A DNA stretch of 64,000 bases from CAIKMD01 sp963729935 (lineage in GTDB: Bacteria; Pseudomonadota; Alphaproteobacteria; ATCC43930; CGMCC-115725): contig CAVSPW010000010.1 of assembly GCA_963729935.1 (NCBI GenBank), positions 310,001 through 374,000 of the forward strand. The letters are read 5' to 3'. The notes beneath the pieces are model-generated. The model ran no database searches. It had not been told where the DNA came from and worked only from the letters and a program-made list of their open reading frames with translations. Below are positions 17,531-27,228 of this stretch, in pieces; positions within the stretch are counted from its first letter, which is position 1, and each line of letters opens with the position of its first letter. The position numbers were made by a program, and so were the translations under genes.

Positions 17531-20078
17531 TCAGGGATCGGTGGTTTCTTCCTTCAGAAGCGAGCCGAAGACCCAACCCTCCTGCCGGTGCTGGTCGTCT
17601 TCGCCGCCAAAGCGGATTTGCACCCAGATCCCGCGATGGTCGACCGGCGAGACTTCGAGGCCCAGCGGCAAGGTCGCGATCACCCCGGCGGCCGGCGACG
17701 GACCGGCGCGGACATTCGCGATCGGAACGTTGATGATCGTGCGCCGCTCCGCGATCGCCGGCGCCGGTTTCGGCGCGGGCGGCGGGCTCGGCTCTTCGGC
17801 ATCGCCGGAGAAGGGATCGATCGCCGCCGCGAGCGTGACGATTTTCGGCCACCAGATCTTGACGACCATCGCCTCGGCGCGGGGATAGAGCACGGCCGCC
17901 ACCGCCAGGGATGCGGCGAGCGCGCCGCCGCGGATCGCGTAGCGCAGGATCTGCGCCTGACGTTCCCGCCGGATCGCGTTCGCAAGGCGGCCCCTCGGCG
18001 TGTCGCGGCGACCCGCTTCCTTTTTCGATTCCGCTTGCGCCGCGGCGGCCGCTCGCGCCGCTTCGGCTTTCCGCGCTTCTTCCGCCTTTTCGAGGGCGGC
18101 CTCGGTCTCGGCCGTCGCACGTTCATTCGCCGCCGCGGCAGCCGCTCGCGCCTCGGCCAAAGCGGTCTCGCGTTCGGCGAGCGTGGCCTGCAGCGCCGCA
18201 AGCTCGTCGCGCAGCCGTCGGATCTCGGCATCGTCGCCGCGATTGCGCACGGTCTTGGCGAGAGCGCGCGCCTCCGCCAATTCCGCCTCGGCCCGCTCGA
18301 AGCGCGCCGTCGCGTCGGCGATCGCGCGCTTGGATTGCTCGCGAAAACGCGCCTCGGCCGCGGCGACACGGATGGTCTCTTCGGCTTTCCAGTCTGCTCC
18401 CGCCTTCCGGAGCGCGGCCTGCGTCTCCGCTTGCGCATGGTCGCGCGCCTCTTCGGCGGCCGAGCGCGCTTGCGCCAGCTCGGTCTCGAATTCGGCGAGC
18501 TTCGCCTGCTTGGCCGCGAGATCGTCGCGCAGGCCACGCAGCTCGGCATCGTCGCCGCGCGCGCCCTTGGCTTGGGCGCGTGCATCGGCCAGCGCGGCTT
18601 CCGCGCGTTGAAGCTTCGCCGTTGCCTCGGCGGCCGCGCGCGCGGATTGCTCGCGCCAGCGCGCCTCGGCCGCAGTGAGCCGAAGGGCCTCGGCGGATTT
18701 CCAGCCTTCTTCGGCCTTCTTGAGCGCGGCCTGCGCGCCTTCACGCTCCGCTTCGATAGCCGAGCGCGCTTGCGCCAGCTCGGTCTCGCGTTCGGCCAGC
18801 ATCGCCTGCTTGGCCGCGACATCCTCGCGCATCGCGCGAAGCTCGGCATCGTCGCCGCGCGCGCCCTTGGCCTGGGCGCGTGCATCGGCCAGCGCGGCTT
18901 CCGCGCGTTGAAGCTTCGCCGTTGCCTCGGCGGCCGCGCGCGCGGATTGCTCGCGCCAGCGCGCCTCGGCCGCAGTGAGCCGAAGGGCCTCGGCGGATTT
19001 CCAGCCTTCTTCGGCCTTCTTGAGCGCGGCCTGCCTTCCGCGCACCTTCGCGCGCCGCTTCGATCGCCGCGCGCGCTTGCGCCAGCACCTTGTCACGTTC
19101 GGCAAGCGTCGCCTGCTTGGCCGCGACATCCTCGCGCATGGCGCGAAGCTCGGCATCGGCGCTGCGCTCGCGCTCGGCTTTGGCGCGAGCGGCCGCGGCC
19201 GCCGCCTCTTCCGCGCGCTGGAGCTTCGCCGCCGACTCGGCGAGGGCCTGCGCGGATTGCTCGCGCCAGCGCGCCTCGGCCGAGGCAAGCCGAAGGGCCT
19301 CGGCGGATTTCCAGCCTTCCTGTGCCTTGGCGAGACCCGCTTCGGCCTCTTGCTGCCGGCGTTCGAGCGCCTTCTCGAGGCGCTCTTGCGCGCGCGCCTC
19401 GAATTTGGCGGCGCGATCTTCTTCTTCCGTCCGCCACGCGGCGCGGCTCTTCTCGAGAGTCGCAGCGGCCTCCGCCGCGGCCTCCGCGAGGCGCTTTTTA
19501 AGATCGGTCTCCCAGGCGTTTCGCGCGGCGGCGAGCTCGGCCTCGATCGCTTGCCGCGAGGCCTGCGCGCTTGCCGCTTGCGCCCTTTGCCGCGTTTCCG
19601 CCGAGAGGGTCTCGTCTTGCGCGATCGCGGCCCGCGCTGCCGCGGGCTCGTCGCTGCGGCGGCGCGTTGCGGCATCATCGTCGAGCGCCGACACTGCCGC
19701 GGCATCGGCGGGCGAAACCGGAACGTCGAGCACGGCCAGCGTGGCGCCGTAACCGTCCTCGAGGCTGAGGATCCGGACCGCGATGCTATGCGGCTTCTCC
19801 ATGCCCTTGGGCGGCAAATAGAGGAGGCCCTTGATGTCCTCCGGGGTCAGCGACCAGGTACGGTCGGCATTGTTGTTCCCCTTGGACAGCCGCGCCCCGG
19901 TCGGCAGACGTTCGACCTTCAGCGAAAGATGCTCGTGTCGCGCATAGGGTGCGAGCAACGGCGCCAGATCAAGCGCAATGCCGCGAGGCGGCGCCGTCGC
20001 TTCGGCCATCGCGCGTTTCGAATCGTCCACCCGGTCTGCTCCTGTGTGGGCCGTCCTTAACGCGATCGGGCGGGCCAT
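17531..20078 (-). CDS. Coiled-coil membrane protein with SH3 domain, frameshifted
   Basis: Two frames together describe one protein of about 830-850 residues. From 20078 (or ATG 20009, MAEATAPPRG) to about 19040 they encode an N-terminal domain (HEHLSLKVERLPTGARL, WSLTPEDIKGLLYLPPKG) and Ala/Glu-rich coiled coil. From about 19030 to 17531 the next frame continues the coiled coil, then one membrane helix (GGALAASLAVAAVLYP) and a C-terminal bacterial SH3 domain (NVRAGPSPAAGVIATLP to QEGWVFGSLL). The frames meet where repeat copy 2 has 7 extra bases compared with copy 1. The helix and SH3 domain suggest an envelope protein. The shift may be a real mutation or an assembly error. Confidence 0.68.
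18541..19032 (-). repeat. Tandem 300-bp coiled-coil repeats
   Basis: Bases 18541-18732 and 18841-19032 are the same except for one base and have a 300-bp period. Each encodes EEGWKSAEALRLTAAEARWR and the following coiled coil. More diverged units lie on both sides (about 18250 and 19140-19330). Such near-identical units favour copy-number change. Confidence 0.88.
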
Positions 20079-20414
20079 TGCGCTTTTGCAAAGGCCCCTT
20101 CCCTGGCGTTCCGGCTGCGACGCCCGACACTCCTGCTTTGACGGCGCTATTCTTTGCCAAGCGGGTTAAGCAATGGTTGGTGAAAGATCGCGCGGGAGGG
20201 CGACGCCGCCCGTTTCGGCGAAGGCCGGAATTTATCTAAAATTCTTCGCATCGAGGCCCGGTTTCCGCGGCCGGAAATGACGCCCGAACAGGGTGGTTCT
20301 TCGCTTCTGGCCGATGCCGCCGCGATCCGGTATTCTTTTCATGCCCCGGGTGCCAAAGATCCGTCGGGCCTGGACGACGCGGGCAATCCGCGCGCAAAGG
20401 GAGGAGGGATCCGG

Positions 20415-21467
20415 ATGTTTCTCCGCAATTGCTGGTATGTCGCGGCATCCGCCGCCGAGCTCGGCGAGACGCCGCTCGCGCGCACCCTGCTCGGCCATCC
20501 CGTGCTGCTCTATCGGACCGAAGCCGGCCGCGCCGTCGCGCTCGAGGATCGCTGCTGCCACCGCAACCTGCCGCTCTCGCTGGGCCGGCGCGAGGGCGAC
20601 GCCATTCGCTGCGGCTATCACGGGCTGAAATTCGATTCCGAAGGACGCTGCATCGAGATTCCCGGCCAGAAGGAAATTCCGGCGGATGCGCGCATCCGCA
20701 GCTACCCGGTCATCGAGAAATGGGATTTCGTCTGGATCTGGACGGGCGATCCCGCCCGGCGCGACGACAGCCTGATGCCGCATTGGGATTGCCTCGATGA
20801 TTCGAGGTTCACCAGGACCATGGGCAATGACGGCAGGCCGCTGCCGATGAAATGCCATTGGGAGCTCAACAACGACAATCTGCTGGATCTGATGCACGTC
20901 GTTTATGTCCACGCCGAGAGCTTGGGCGGCGCCGGGATCGATCGAAACCCGGTGACGACGGAGCGTTTCGCGCGCGGCGTCCGGATGATGCGCTGGAGCG
21001 CCAGGGTGACGCCGCCGCCCTTGCTGGCGCGGCTCGCCAAATACAACGGCGACAACGTCGATCGCTGGCAGGCGACGGTTTGCGAGATCCCCGCTCACTG
21101 CACGATCGATGCGGGGTTTGGGCCGGCCGGCGAGATCGAACGCGACGGCGATTGGGATCGCGGCGTCAGGCTCAGAGCCTTGATCACGGCGACGCCCGAG
21201 ACCGAGACCAGCTCGTTCATGTTCTATCAGCATTGCCGGAATTTCGCGGTCGGCGACGAAGAGGCGAGCCGGCGTTTCGGCAAGAATATCCGCGACGTCT
21301 TCCTCCAGGACATCGTCGTGATGGAAGGCCAGCAGCGGATCAACGCGGCGCTGCCCGACGCGTCCCGGATCGCGATCCGGGCGGATGCGCCGGTGATCGC
21401 GATGCATCGGCTGGTGGAGGAATTCGCCGCGCGCGAAGCCGGCGCGAGGAACGCCTCACCCCTTTGA
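20415..21467 (+). CDS. Rieske non-heme iron oxygenase (VanA-like)
   Basis: The start at 20415 follows GGAGGGA and gives 350 residues beginning MFLRNCWYVAA, the usual start of vanillate demethylase-type oxygenases. The Rieske cluster ligands are Cys47-x-His49 and Cys66-x2-His69. The mononuclear iron site is Asp154-x3-Asp158-x2-His161-x4-His166 (NNDNLLDLMHVVYVH). It needs a separate reductase, which is not nearby. Such enzymes O-demethylate or hydroxylate aromatics. Its last 12 bases overlap the 3' end of the convergent solute-binding protein gene. Confidence 0.9.
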   Translation: MFLRNCWYVAASAAELGETPLARTLLGHPVLLYRTEAGRAVALEDRCCHRNLPLSLGRREGDAIRCGYHGLKFDSEGRCIEIPGQKEIPADARIRSYPVIEKWDFVWIWTGDPARRDDSLMPHWDCLDDSRFTRTMGNDGRPLPMKCHWELNNDNLLDLMHVVYVHAESLGGAGIDRNPVTTERFARGVRMMRWSARVTPPPLLARLAKYNGDNVDRWQATVCEIPAHCTIDAGFGPAGEIERDGDWDRGVRLRALITATPETETSSFMFYQHCRNFAVGDEEASRRFGKNIRDVFLQDIVVMEGQQRINAALPDASRIAIRADAPVIAMHRLVEEFAAREAGARNASPL

Positions 21468-22451
21468 CGGCAGGAAGCGCGTCGTCAGATATTTGCTCAT
21501 GTCGGGCTCGGCATCGAGAATGTGAAGCTCGACGAAAGAGCGCCTCACCGTCGCGACCGCCGCTTGCGGAAAGGTCCCGTCCCGCGACAAGGACGGCATC
21601 ACGACGTCATACTGCTTGTTCTCGACCTCCGCCGAATAATGATCGACCGAGCGCGCGATCTCCACGGTCTCCGATTTGTGGTGCGCCATGAAATCGACCG
21701 CTTCGTACCATCCCTTGAGGAACCGGCGGATCGTGTCCGGATCGCGCTGGGCAAGCGTGTCGGTGGCGAAGATCACGTTCATCAGGAACGCGCCGACGAA
21801 ATCCGACGCCGGCGCCAGGAGACGGCCTTCCCTGTGGCGCTCCAAATCCCAGCCGAATCCGACGGAGCTGACCTGGGCGTCGATCTGGCCGGTCTTGAGC
21901 GCGGCGAGCTGCGGCGGCGGGCTCGAACCGTCCGTGATCATCGTCAGGTCGTCGCGTTTCCAGCCCTGCTTGCTTTCGAGCTGAAACACCAGCCACTGGG
22001 TCAAGGAGCCGACGGTCGAGATGCCGATGCGCTTGCCTTTGAGGTCGCTCAGCGCATGCACCGGCGAATCATAGGGCACGATGATGCCGAACAGCGCCGG
22101 CGACAGCGCGATCGCACCCACCCCGATCTCCGGCGCGCCCTTCACCAGGAACGCGATGTCGGTGCCGGCGCCCAAACCGATATCGACCGAGCCCGCGATC
22201 ATCGCCTGCTGCAGCTTGGCGCTCCCGGCCAGATTGACGACTTCGACGTCGAGGCCGTTGCGCCGGAAATAGTTTTGCCGGATGCCGATATCGACCGGCG
22301 CGAAATTGAACGCGACGGCCGAACTCTTACCGACATGCAGGGTTTCGGCGCGCGCGGGATCGCTTCCGCCGGATGCGAGAAGGGCGGCGGCAAGAAGGGC
22401 CGCAACGACCAGGCCACGGTCGAATCCAAGGCGCGCAGACATATCGATCAC
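21456..22451 (-). CDS. ABC transporter solute-binding protein (NMT1/SsuA-like)
   Basis: A GTG start follows GGGAGGCACCGC. The 331-residue protein has a signal peptide (LVVAALLAAALLASGG, ending ARA-ETL) and a type 2 periplasmic binding fold of the NMT1 type (VAFNFAPVDIGIRQNYFRRN, LKGKRIGISTVGSLTQW). The family carries nitrate, taurine, sulfonates or thiamine precursors. No permease or ATPase gene is adjacent, so it is an orphan here. Convergence with the Rieske gene suggests related aromatic or sulfonate metabolism but does not prove it. Confidence 0.87.
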   Translation of the reverse strand: MIDMSARLGFDRGLVVAALLAAALLASGGSDPARAETLHVGKSSAVAFNFAPVDIGIRQNYFRRNGLDVEVVNLAGSAKLQQAMIAGSVDIGLGAGTDIAFLVKGAPEIGVGAIALSPALFGIIVPYDSPVHALSDLKGKRIGISTVGSLTQWLVFQLESKQGWKRDDLTMITDGSSPPPQLAALKTGQIDAQVSSVGFGWDLERHREGRLLAPASDFVGAFLMNVIFATDTLAQRDPDTIRRFLKGWYEAVDFMAHHKSETVEIARSVDHYSAEVENKQYDVVMPSLSRDGTFPQAAVATVRRSFVELHILDAEPDMSKYLTTRFLPSKG

Positions 22452-22591
22452 GCGGTGCCTCCCTGTTGAAGCTTTTGTCGGCGAGAGAGCCGACCCGTGC
22501 CGGATCCTCCGCCGTTATGTGCAAAATGCATGATTTCGCGTGCGAGGGCAAGGCATCGGCGCCGCCGTCTCGGCCGCGATCGAAGGCCGGT

Positions 22592-23968
22592 TTATTCGCG
22601 CCCGCGCGCGGCGCGCGACGCCGCGCGAGGCGGCGCGAAGGGATGCCGCCGCTGCGCGCCGAAGACCGTCCGGAGCAATTCCTGCCCGGCGCGCGAAGCC
22701 TCGATGAGACAAAGCAAGAGCGCAAGCAGCACGATGACGACCCACCACCACAGGATCTCGCGCAGAAACCAGAACACGAATTGCACGTAATTGGCGGGGA
22801 CCGCTTGCACCTGCGCGAAGATCAGCCCTTGGCCGAGCGCACGCTGGAAAAACTGGCCCCACAGCAGAAGCAGCACGGCGAACGTCGCCAGGATCACGCG
22901 CTGGCGCGCGGCGGCGCCGATCGGCGCCCGCCAGAGCTGCGTCAGTCCGGGCAGGACGAAGAGAAAATAGATGCAGCGATAGGGCGCGTTTTCCGCGCTG
23001 AAAAAGCAGCCGAGGATGAGCGTGCAACCCGCCAGCATGAGCGCGCGGCTGCGCGGCGGCACATGCTCGATCACGTCCTGCAGATTGTCGACCTTCGCCA
23101 TGAGAATTGCGCAAGCGGCGGCGATGAGCGCGCCAGCCCATTCGAGGATCGCCACCGCGCGCTCGCCCGCCAAGGCGAACAGGACGCTCAAGGCGCGGGG
23201 CAGGTTGACGGCGCCGAAATTATTCGTGAACCGCGTCCCGGCTTCGATGTTCTGGAGCGCGCGGGTGAGCGCGGCGCCTTCGATCGCGACGAAGAGCGCC
23301 GCGACGCCGAGGGTGACGGCCGCGATCGCGCACAGGAATCGAAGCCGCTCGCGGATGGCAAGGACGAGCATGATGGCCGGATAATATTTGACGAGTGCGG
23401 CCAAGATGATCAGCGCATAGCCGAGGGCGCGCCAAGCCGGTCCGCGGAACGACCAAGTCGCGGCCAGAATGCCGATGACGAAAACGGCGAGATCGAGATT
23501 GGCCCGCTCCAGCGCCAGAGCGACGGCGCTCGAGAGCAGCGCGAACGTCATGACCGCCGCTTCCGGCCAGCCGCGCACGGCCGGCAAAAAGAACACCCCG
23601 AAGAGGAAGAGCAGGTCGAGGCAGAGTCCCGCCTGCATCGTCGATGTCGTGCCGAGACCGAGCTTGGCGGTGATCAGCCAAAAGGGCGAGTAGTCGAGGG
23701 TCCGGCCGAGCGCATCGCAGGGATTCTCGGCGATGACGTCGATGCCGTAGCGGTAGCACTCCGCCGTCGACAAGATCCCGTGCGTGTCGAGGAAGGGGAA
23801 GTGGTACGGATTGATCCCCATCTGCCACAGGATGGTTTGATAGGCGGCGGGATATCCGAAGATGAACAGCGCCGAAATCAAACAAAACGACAGGACCAGC
23901 ATAGCGCCGGGAAAGAGACTCCGCCACCGCCGTCCGAAACCCTCACGAGTCTGATCGCGCGCCATCAT
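22592..23968 (-). CDS. Polytopic membrane protein, GT87/DUF2029-like glycosyltransferase
   Basis: The double ATG at 23963-23968 gives 458 residues, beginning MMARDQTREGF. Upstream in-frame residues are charged and unlike a membrane protein start. It has about 10-11 membrane helices and the features of polyprenyl-phosphate-mannose-type transferases of family GT87: a large early loop with YSPFWLI, the segment ERANLDLAVFVIG, and a lysine-tyrosine pair in ALVKYYPAIMLVL. Such proteins move a sugar from a lipid carrier on the periplasmic side. No sugar operon is adjacent, so the acceptor is unknown. Confidence 0.75.
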   Translation of the reverse strand: MMARDQTREGFGRRWRSLFPGAMLVLSFCLISALFIFGYPAAYQTILWQMGINPYHFPFLDTHGILSTAECYRYGIDVIAENPCDALGRTLDYSPFWLITAKLGLGTTSTMQAGLCLDLLFLFGVFFLPAVRGWPEAAVMTFALLSSAVALALERANLDLAVFVIGILAATWSFRGPAWRALGYALIILAALVKYYPAIMLVLAIRERLRFLCAIAAVTLGVAALFVAIEGAALTRALQNIEAGTRFTNNFGAVNLPRALSVLFALAGERAVAILEWAGALIAAACAILMAKVDNLQDVIEHVPPRSRALMLAGCTLILGCFFSAENAPYRCIYFLFVLPGLTQLWRAPIGAAARQRVILATFAVLLLLWGQFFQRALGQGLIFAQVQAVPANYVQFVFWFLREILWWWVVIVLLALLLCLIEASRAGQELLRTVFGAQRRHPFAPPRAASRAARGRE

Positions 23969-24169
23969 CGAATCGAGAAATCCCGGGAAACGCTCGGCTA
24001 CCCGACGCGTTTCGCGGTCACGATGGTCGCGCGCCGGGATGAATGAAGCGTTGCGCCGATGCGCGCTCGGCGCGGGCGGCTCTTGCCGCGTTATCGATAG
24101 CTTCGAATAATCTTTAGCGACCATCTCCCATGAGACGGCCGCCCATCCGCCCTGTTCGGGAGGCCCGCC

Positions 24170-24895
24170 TCAATACCGCGTCGTCAAATCGGTCAGCCAG
24201 GCGGGCGCGATATCGACCAGGAAGGTTTCGAGATGACGGTCGAGGCCGGTGACGATCGCCGCGCCGGTGACGAGCAGCACGAGCCCGAGCGCGATCTTGC
24301 CGGCATGGCCCGCGAAGCCGAGCCCGCCGCGCCAGCGCAGCAAGGCTTCGCGCGACAGCGCGCCGACGAGGAGAAGCGGCAGCGCGGCGCCGATCCCGAA
24401 CAAGGTCATCACCAGCGCCACCTGGCCGAGATCGCGGCCTTGCGCCGCCAAAGTCGCGGCCGCGCCCAGGGTCGGGCCGGCGCAGGGGCTCCACACCGCG
24501 CCCAAGAGAAGCCCGACCAAGAATTGGCCTTGCCACCCGGTCGCCGTGATCCATCCCCGCATGCCGCTGGCGGCATCGCCGAGCCGCGCGCCGGCCAGAG
24601 CGAAACGCTGTTGCAGCGGCGTGCTGAGGAGAAAGACGCCGAAGACGAGCATCAGCGACGCGCCCGCGAAGCGGAACAGATCGCCATCGAGTCCGATGCC
24701 GAAGCCGATGGTCGCGACGAAGAGCCCGATGGCGACGAAGGAAAGCGCGACACCCGCGGCGAGCGCCAGCGCGCCCCGGCGATGGGCCGCCGCTGCGCTG
24801 CCGACGACGATCGGCAGCAGCGGCAGGACGCAGGGCGAGAGCGTCGACAACACGCCGGCCAGCGCGCCCAGCGCGTCGCTTCCGCCGATCAACAC
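24170..24895 (-). CDS. CcdA-type thiol-disulfide membrane transporter
   Basis: The GTG at 24893-24895 follows AAGGAGC and gives 241 residues. The ATG 20 codons upstream gives only basic residues. Six helices are visible, with the two redox cysteines in the usual places: LSTLSPCVLPLLPIVVG in helix 1 and GAVWSPCAGPTLGAAATL in helix 4. CcdA moves electrons from cytoplasmic thioredoxin to the periplasm for cytochrome c maturation or disulfide repair. It is co-transcribed with the thioredoxin-like gene 13 bp upstream, a split version of DsbD. Confidence 0.9.
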   Translation of the reverse strand: MLIGGSDALGALAGVLSTLSPCVLPLLPIVVGSAAAAHRRGALALAAGVALSFVAIGLFVATIGFGIGLDGDLFRFAGASLMLVFGVFLLSTPLQQRFALAGARLGDAASGMRGWITATGWQGQFLVGLLLGAVWSPCAGPTLGAAATLAAQGRDLGQVALVMTLFGIGAALPLLLVGALSREALLRWRGGLGFAGHAGKIALGLVLLVTGAAIVTGLDRHLETFLVDIAPAWLTDLTTRY

Positions 24896-24908
24896 GCGCG
24901 AGCTCCTT

Positions 24909-25301
24909 TTAGGAAAGCTTCGAGCGCTCGAGCAGCGCCTTGATCTTCCCGGCATCGGTCTCGCCGGTCGAGCGACCCTTCTCGGCCGTGCCGCGGAACA
25001 CGATCAAGGTGCCCTGCATTTGCGCGCCGAGCTGGCGCACGACATTCTTCTGGCTGTCGAAATCGACGTTGAACACGACCAGATCGGAAAATTCCGGCGT
25101 TTGTTCGAGCGCGCCCAGGATCGGGCCTTGCCGGGCGCAGACCGGGCACCAATCCGCGTGAATATGGACGAGGATCGGCTTGCCGGCGGCCTGGGCCGCG
25201 GCGAAGGCCGTGGCGTCGAAGGACACGGGCCCGCTCGCCTGCGCCAGGGCCGGAACCAGGAAGGCGAACAGCGCCGCCATGAAGAATCCCCGTCGAAGCA
25301 T
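24909..25301 (-). CDS. Periplasmic thioredoxin-like protein
   Basis: The 130-residue protein has a signal peptide (MLRRGFFMAALFAFLVPALAQA) and a thioredoxin domain with active site WCPVC in HIHADWCPVCARQGP. It ends shortly after GTLIVFRGTAEKG. A cis-proline would normally stand before the last strand, but here the sequence reads MQGTLIVF, so that proline is not obvious. AGGAGG precedes the ATG. It probably receives electrons from the CcdA-like protein encoded next. Confidence 0.88.
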   Translation of the reverse strand: MLRRGFFMAALFAFLVPALAQASGPVSFDATAFAAAQAAGKPILVHIHADWCPVCARQGPILGALEQTPEFSDLVVFNVDFDSQKNVVRQLGAQMQGTLIVFRGTAEKGRSTGETDAGKIKALLERSKLS

Positions 25302-25392
25302 CGCAACCTCCTGCCGGTTCGGCGGACCGGCCGCGTCCTCGCGCGGCCGAAACGCCCTGCTGGGAGTGATTTCGCTCGACCGGAGGGCTTGG

Positions 25393-26211
25393 TTACAGGG
25401 GGCGCGAAGAAATCGACCCGCCCGCTTTCAGGATCGCTTGCGCCTGGGGCCAGGCCTCCGCGCCGCGCTCCTTCATCAGCGCGCGCAGAGGCGGCGGCAC
25501 ATAGCCGAGCAAGGCAGGCTCGAAACTGGGCCGCGCCTTGACGCGCCGGAACCAATCGGTCAAATGCGGGCGCGCTTCGCTCCACATGCCGGAAAGCTGC
25601 AGCATGTCGAGGCGATTGACGTAAGGGATGACGCCGACCTCGGCGAGCGAGAAGGCGGCGCCGCCAAGCCAGGGCTGGCGCGCGAGCGCGGTTTCCATAT
25701 CGGCGAGGAAGCGGTCATAAACGAGGAGCGCCGCGCGCGCTTCCGCATCGTCGATCCCGCGCTCGAGCATCTGGCGGCGCCGGGCGCGCCGCTCGGGCGG
25801 AACCTTGTTGACATAGGCGTCGACCGCTTCCGGCCCGTTCATCAGCACCGCATGGCGATGCGAGACCGCATAGGTGACGATGGCGGTCGCGGGATGGAGT
25901 TCCTCGTCGAGCCGCTTGGTCCACATCCGCATCACGTAGCGGTCCAGGGGCGAAGCGGGTTTGAGCGGCGGGCTCGGAAAGGCCTCGTCGAGATATTCGC
26001 CGATCAAGGTCGATTCACGGATGACGCGCCCGTCATGGACGAGGGTCGGCACCACGCCCTTGGGATTGAGCTTCAGATATTCGGGCGCATGCTGCTCGCC
26101 CTTCAGGATATCGACGTAATGCCCTTCCCAAGGCAGTTCCTTCTCCGCGAGCGCGATGCGGATCTTGGCCGCGCAAACCGAAGTCCCGTGATGGTAGAGC
26201 TCGAGCGTCAT
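25393..26211 (-). CDS. Glutathione S-transferase family protein
   Basis: The ATG at 26209-26211 follows GGGGAACGC and gives 272 residues. The N-terminal thioredoxin-like domain starts LELYHHGTSVCAAKIRIAL, with the cis-Pro motif GVVPTLVHDG and the glutathione-binding ESTLIGEYLDE. The all-helical C-terminal domain has GAAFSLAEVGVIPYVNRL. Ser10 or nearby Cys12 could be the catalytic residue. It is followed upstream by a second GST gene, and both resemble catabolic GSTs that open or dehalogenate rings. Confidence 0.9.
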   Translation of the reverse strand: MTLELYHHGTSVCAAKIRIALAEKELPWEGHYVDILKGEQHAPEYLKLNPKGVVPTLVHDGRVIRESTLIGEYLDEAFPSPPLKPASPLDRYVMRMWTKRLDEELHPATAIVTYAVSHRHAVLMNGPEAVDAYVNKVPPERRARRRQMLERGIDDAEARAALLVYDRFLADMETALARQPWLGGAAFSLAEVGVIPYVNRLDMLQLSGMWSEARPHLTDWFRRVKARPSFEPALLGYVPPPLRALMKERGAEAWPQAQAILKAGGSISSRPL

Positions 26212-26252
26212 GCGTTCCCCCTGGGCTTGGAGATGTCCCGACTTCGGCCGCG

Positions 26253-27008
26253 TCAGGCCCAGGCCAGCGGCCTGATCTTCATGCCCTCGGACAGCCGGCT
26301 GCCGGGGGTGAAAGTCTGGGCGAAGGATGGCCGCGCCTGCAATCGCGCATACCAGCCGGCGACGCGGGGATAATGCGCCTCCCACATCTTGGCGAGTCCC
26401 AGATCCGCCAGCCGGTCGATCGACGGCATGACGACGATATCGGCCAGGGTGAAATCGCGTCCCATCAGCCACGGGCCGCGGCCCAGGGCTTCCTGCATGC
26501 GCGCCAGGGTTCGGTCGAGCTCCTCGAGCGAGGCTTCGACATCCTCGCGCCCGAAGCCCTCACTTCCCATGCGGCGATAGAAATGCTTGCGCAGCGGTCT
26601 GATATCCGCGACCTGCGCGCGGAAGCCCTCGGCATCGAGCGCCGCGTAGCGCTGCGCCAGCGCCATGTGAAAGGACGGGACGCGGATGGCTGCGGTCGGC
26701 ACCTCCTCGAGAAAGCGCATCCAGGCGCGCATCGATGCGCGCTCGACCGGATCTTCCGGCGTCAAGCGAGGCCGGGGAAAGACCTCGTCGAGATATTCGC
26801 AGATCACGCTCGAATCGACGATCGGCCTGCCGTCATGAACGAGGGTCGGCACCACGCCGTTGGGATTGAGCGCGAGATAGGCTTGCGTCAAATGCTCGTT
26901 CGCGCGCAGATCGACGCGCCGATCGACCCAATCGAGCCCCTTCTCGGCGAGGCACATGCGCACCTTCTGGCTGCAGGTCGAAGTGAGCGCATGATAGAGC
27001 TCGAGCAT
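26253..27008 (-). CDS. Glutathione S-transferase family protein
   Basis: The ATG at 27006-27008 has GGGAGGACGATC before it. The 251-residue protein starts MLELYHALTSTCSQKVRMCL and has the motifs GVVPTLVHDG and DSSVICEYLDE, then RDFTLADIVVMPSIDRL in the helical domain. It is a paralogue of the neighbouring GST: the N-terminal domains are close, the C-terminal ones less so. The two genes are 41 bp apart on the same strand. The methyltransferase gene is divergent. Confidence 0.9.
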   Translation of the reverse strand: MLELYHALTSTCSQKVRMCLAEKGLDWVDRRVDLRANEHLTQAYLALNPNGVVPTLVHDGRPIVDSSVICEYLDEVFPRPRLTPEDPVERASMRAWMRFLEEVPTAAIRVPSFHMALAQRYAALDAEGFRAQVADIRPLRKHFYRRMGSEGFGREDVEASLEELDRTLARMQEALGRGPWLMGRDFTLADIVVMPSIDRLADLGLAKMWEAHYPRVAGWYARLQARPSFAQTFTPGSRLSEGMKIRPLAWA

Positions 27009-27228
27009 GATCGTCCTCCCGCTTGCGCTCGTCCCGGCGCGATGCCCATCCAAAGGCGCAATTATGGACTATCTAGTCCACAACGCGGCGAAGGTAAAGC
27101 GCGGCCGATCGCGGGCGCCATCGCGCGCGAAAGCGCCTTCGCTCCGCCAAGCCCGCCGCCTTGCTGGTGGACGCGGGCGGCCGCTGCTAGTTTCGGCGCG
27201 CATGGCACGGCACCGGGGAGAGGGCGCG

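Noticed and set aside
22373..24046. 557-codon plus-strand frame opposite the GT87-like gene
   Set aside because: No start context or domain. The minus strand has well-formed membrane helices.
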